Origin: Gammaproteobacteria bacterium
GTDB lineage: Bacteria; Pseudomonadota; Gammaproteobacteria; Pseudomonadales; Pseudomonadaceae
Assembly (NCBI GenBank): GCA_012513235.1
Contig: JAAZCO010000119.1
Span: 1 to 7,211, forward strand
Direction of reading: 5' to 3'
DNA: 7,211 nt
The notes under the pieces are model-generated. The model was given only the letters and a program-made list of their open reading frames with translations. It was not told the DNA's origin and did not search any database. Shown one piece after another: positions 6,352-7,211 of the stretch (its first letter is position 1; each line of letters starts with the position of its first letter). Position numbers and translations under genes: made by a program.

Positions 6352-6382
6352 GTTCGCCAATTACAGATCAGCGAAACGCGTT

Positions 6383-7153
6383 TTAGCGCACCACAATACC
6401 TTTACTGGCCATATAAGCTTTAGCTTCTTGAATGGTGTATTCACCAAAGTGGAAAATACTCGCGGCCAATACGGCGTCCGCTTTACCTTCAATAATACCG
6501 TCGGCTAAGTGCTGCAAATTACCCACACCACCGGATGCAATCACCGGAATATTCACCGCTTCACTGACTGCACGGGTCACGCCCAAGTCAAAGCCATTCT
6601 TCATGCCGTCTTGATCCATGCTGGTCAGCAGGATTTCACCGGCACCATAGCTTTCCATCTTGATTGCCCACTCGACGGCATCGATACCAGTAGGTTTGCG
6701 ACCACCGTGGGTAAAGATTTCCCAGCGTGGTGGCTCACCCACAGCAGACACTTGCTTGGCATCAATGGCGACAATAATCGACTGTGAGCCGAAGTGCTCG
6801 GCAGCTTCGCGAACAAATTCAGGGGTAAATACGGCTGCTGAGTTAATCGACACTTTATCCGCACCGGCATTCAGCAGGTTGCGAATATCATTCACGGTAC
6901 GCACACCGCCACCGACAGTCAGCGGAATAAAGATCTGGCTGGCCATGCGCTCAACGGTCTTGAGCATGGTGTCACGGCCTTCGACTGTGGCGGTGATATC
7001 CAGAAAAGTCAGCTCATCCGCACCTTGCTCGTCATAACGACGGGCAATTTCAACTGGATCGCCAGCATCACGAATATTCTCAAATTTTACGCCTTTTACC
7101 ACGCGGCCATTTTCAACATCAAGGCAAGGAATGATACGTTTCGCGAGCGTCAT
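6383..7153 (-). CDS. hisF: Imidazole glycerol phosphate synthase, cyclase subunit HisF
   Basis: HisF is the cyclase half of the HisF-HisH complex. It joins ammonia from the HisH glutaminase to PRFAR, giving imidazole glycerol phosphate for histidine and AICAR for purine synthesis. The 256-residue product is a standard-length (beta/alpha)8 barrel. Catalytic aspartates are D12 in RIIPCLDV and D131 in IIVAIDAKQV, corresponding to D11 and D130 of Thermotoga HisF. Phosphate-binding loops are visible at LTVGGGVR (78-85) and IASGGVGN (205-212), together with LLTSMDQDG (175-183). The frame could extend to a GTG at 7165, but GGAGAG at 7158-7163 sits right before the ATG at 7153 (GGAG 6 nt away) and overlaps that GTG, so the ATG is the start. 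The gene converges on ctpA. Upstream, only 58 bp are visible, without hisA. Confidence 0.97.
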   Translation of the reverse strand: MTLAKRIIPCLDVENGRVVKGVKFENIRDAGDPVEIARRYDEQGADELTFLDITATVEGRDTMLKTVERMASQIFIPLTVGGGVRTVNDIRNLLNAGADKVSINSAAVFTPEFVREAAEHFGSQSIIVAIDAKQVSAVGEPPRWEIFTHGGRKPTGIDAVEWAIKMESYGAGEILLTSMDQDGMKNGFDLGVTRAVSEAVNIPVIASGGVGNLQHLADGIIEGKADAVLAASIFHFGEYTIQEAKAYMASKGIVVR

Positions 7154-7193
7154 GCGGCTCTCCACAGAGTCAGTTAAGTTGTTGTATTGTGAT

Positions 7194-7211
7194 AAAAAAA
7201 GCCCTTGTTTA
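7194..7211. terminator. Possible half of a terminator at the right edge
   Basis: The plus strand reads seven A, then GCCC, then TTGTTTA to the edge. On the minus strand this is GGGC followed by seven T, the right half of a typical intrinsic terminator. If GGGC plus a T-tract follows beyond the edge, a complete stem would close around a loop starting TTGTTTA. That would separate hisF from whatever is transcribed towards it. The other arm is outside the window, so this is a suggestion only. Confidence 0.35.

Noticed and set aside
6660..7037. Open frame on the plus strand, 125 codons, opposite hisF
   Set aside because: It is antisense to the conserved hisF sequence, has no family motif and no ribosome binding site of note. 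The same applies to the shorter frames opposite gpmI, envC and ctpA.
1..7211. Mobile element, CRISPR array, defence island or new multi-gene system
   Set aside because: No transposase, integrase, regular direct repeats, tRNA or attachment-like duplications were seen. All genes belong to conserved core families in a conserved order.

Overview
The window looks like core chromosome of a gammaproteobacterium, most likely a member of the Pseudomonadaceae or a close relative with moderate G+C (roughly half, judged by eye). The basis is gene order: a YibN-like rhodanese, grxC and secB point left, away from gpmI, envC and a carboxy-terminal protease gene, which point right. E. coli keeps the two divergent halves (yibN-grxC-secB and gpmI-envC). 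Having a ctpA protease gene next to envC and hisF close by is a Pseudomonas-type arrangement. The genus is inferred, not proven.

Layout, left to right. At 1-511 (minus) is the N-terminal part of a CheY-type response regulator that runs off the left edge. At 603-1852 (minus) is a cluster transcribed in the order rhodanese, grxC, secB. Rhodanese and grxC are separated by one base, whereas secB and the response regulator each follow a 91-bp gap containing an inverted repeat without a T-tract. A divergent promoter region lies at 1853-1987. At 1988-6282 (plus) are gpmI, envC and ctpA. A strong terminator at 6312-6351, readable in both directions, separates ctpA from hisF at 6383-7153 (minus), which converges on it. 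The right edge carries an A7-GCCC sequence that resembles half of another terminator.

Functionally, the left cluster serves protein export and thiol chemistry: a SecB holdase chaperone, a glutaredoxin and a membrane-anchored rhodanese-fold protein. The right cluster starts with a glycolytic enzyme and continues with two exported proteins of cell-wall remodelling: EnvC, a catalytically dead LytM-family activator of septal amidases, and CtpA, a periplasmic Ser/Lys protease with a PDZ domain. HisF belongs to histidine biosynthesis.

Four starts were moved inward from the longest open frame (rhodanese, gpmI, ctpA, hisF), using ribosome binding sites, signal peptides or family length. I found no tRNA, rRNA, CRISPR array, insertion sequence, prophage or phage-defence gene, and no evident new multi-gene system. 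The second-look items are an operator-like palindrome beside the gpmI promoter, the palindromes between grxC and secB, a rhodanese loop without its usual arginine, long A-tracts in envC, and the open-ended response regulator.
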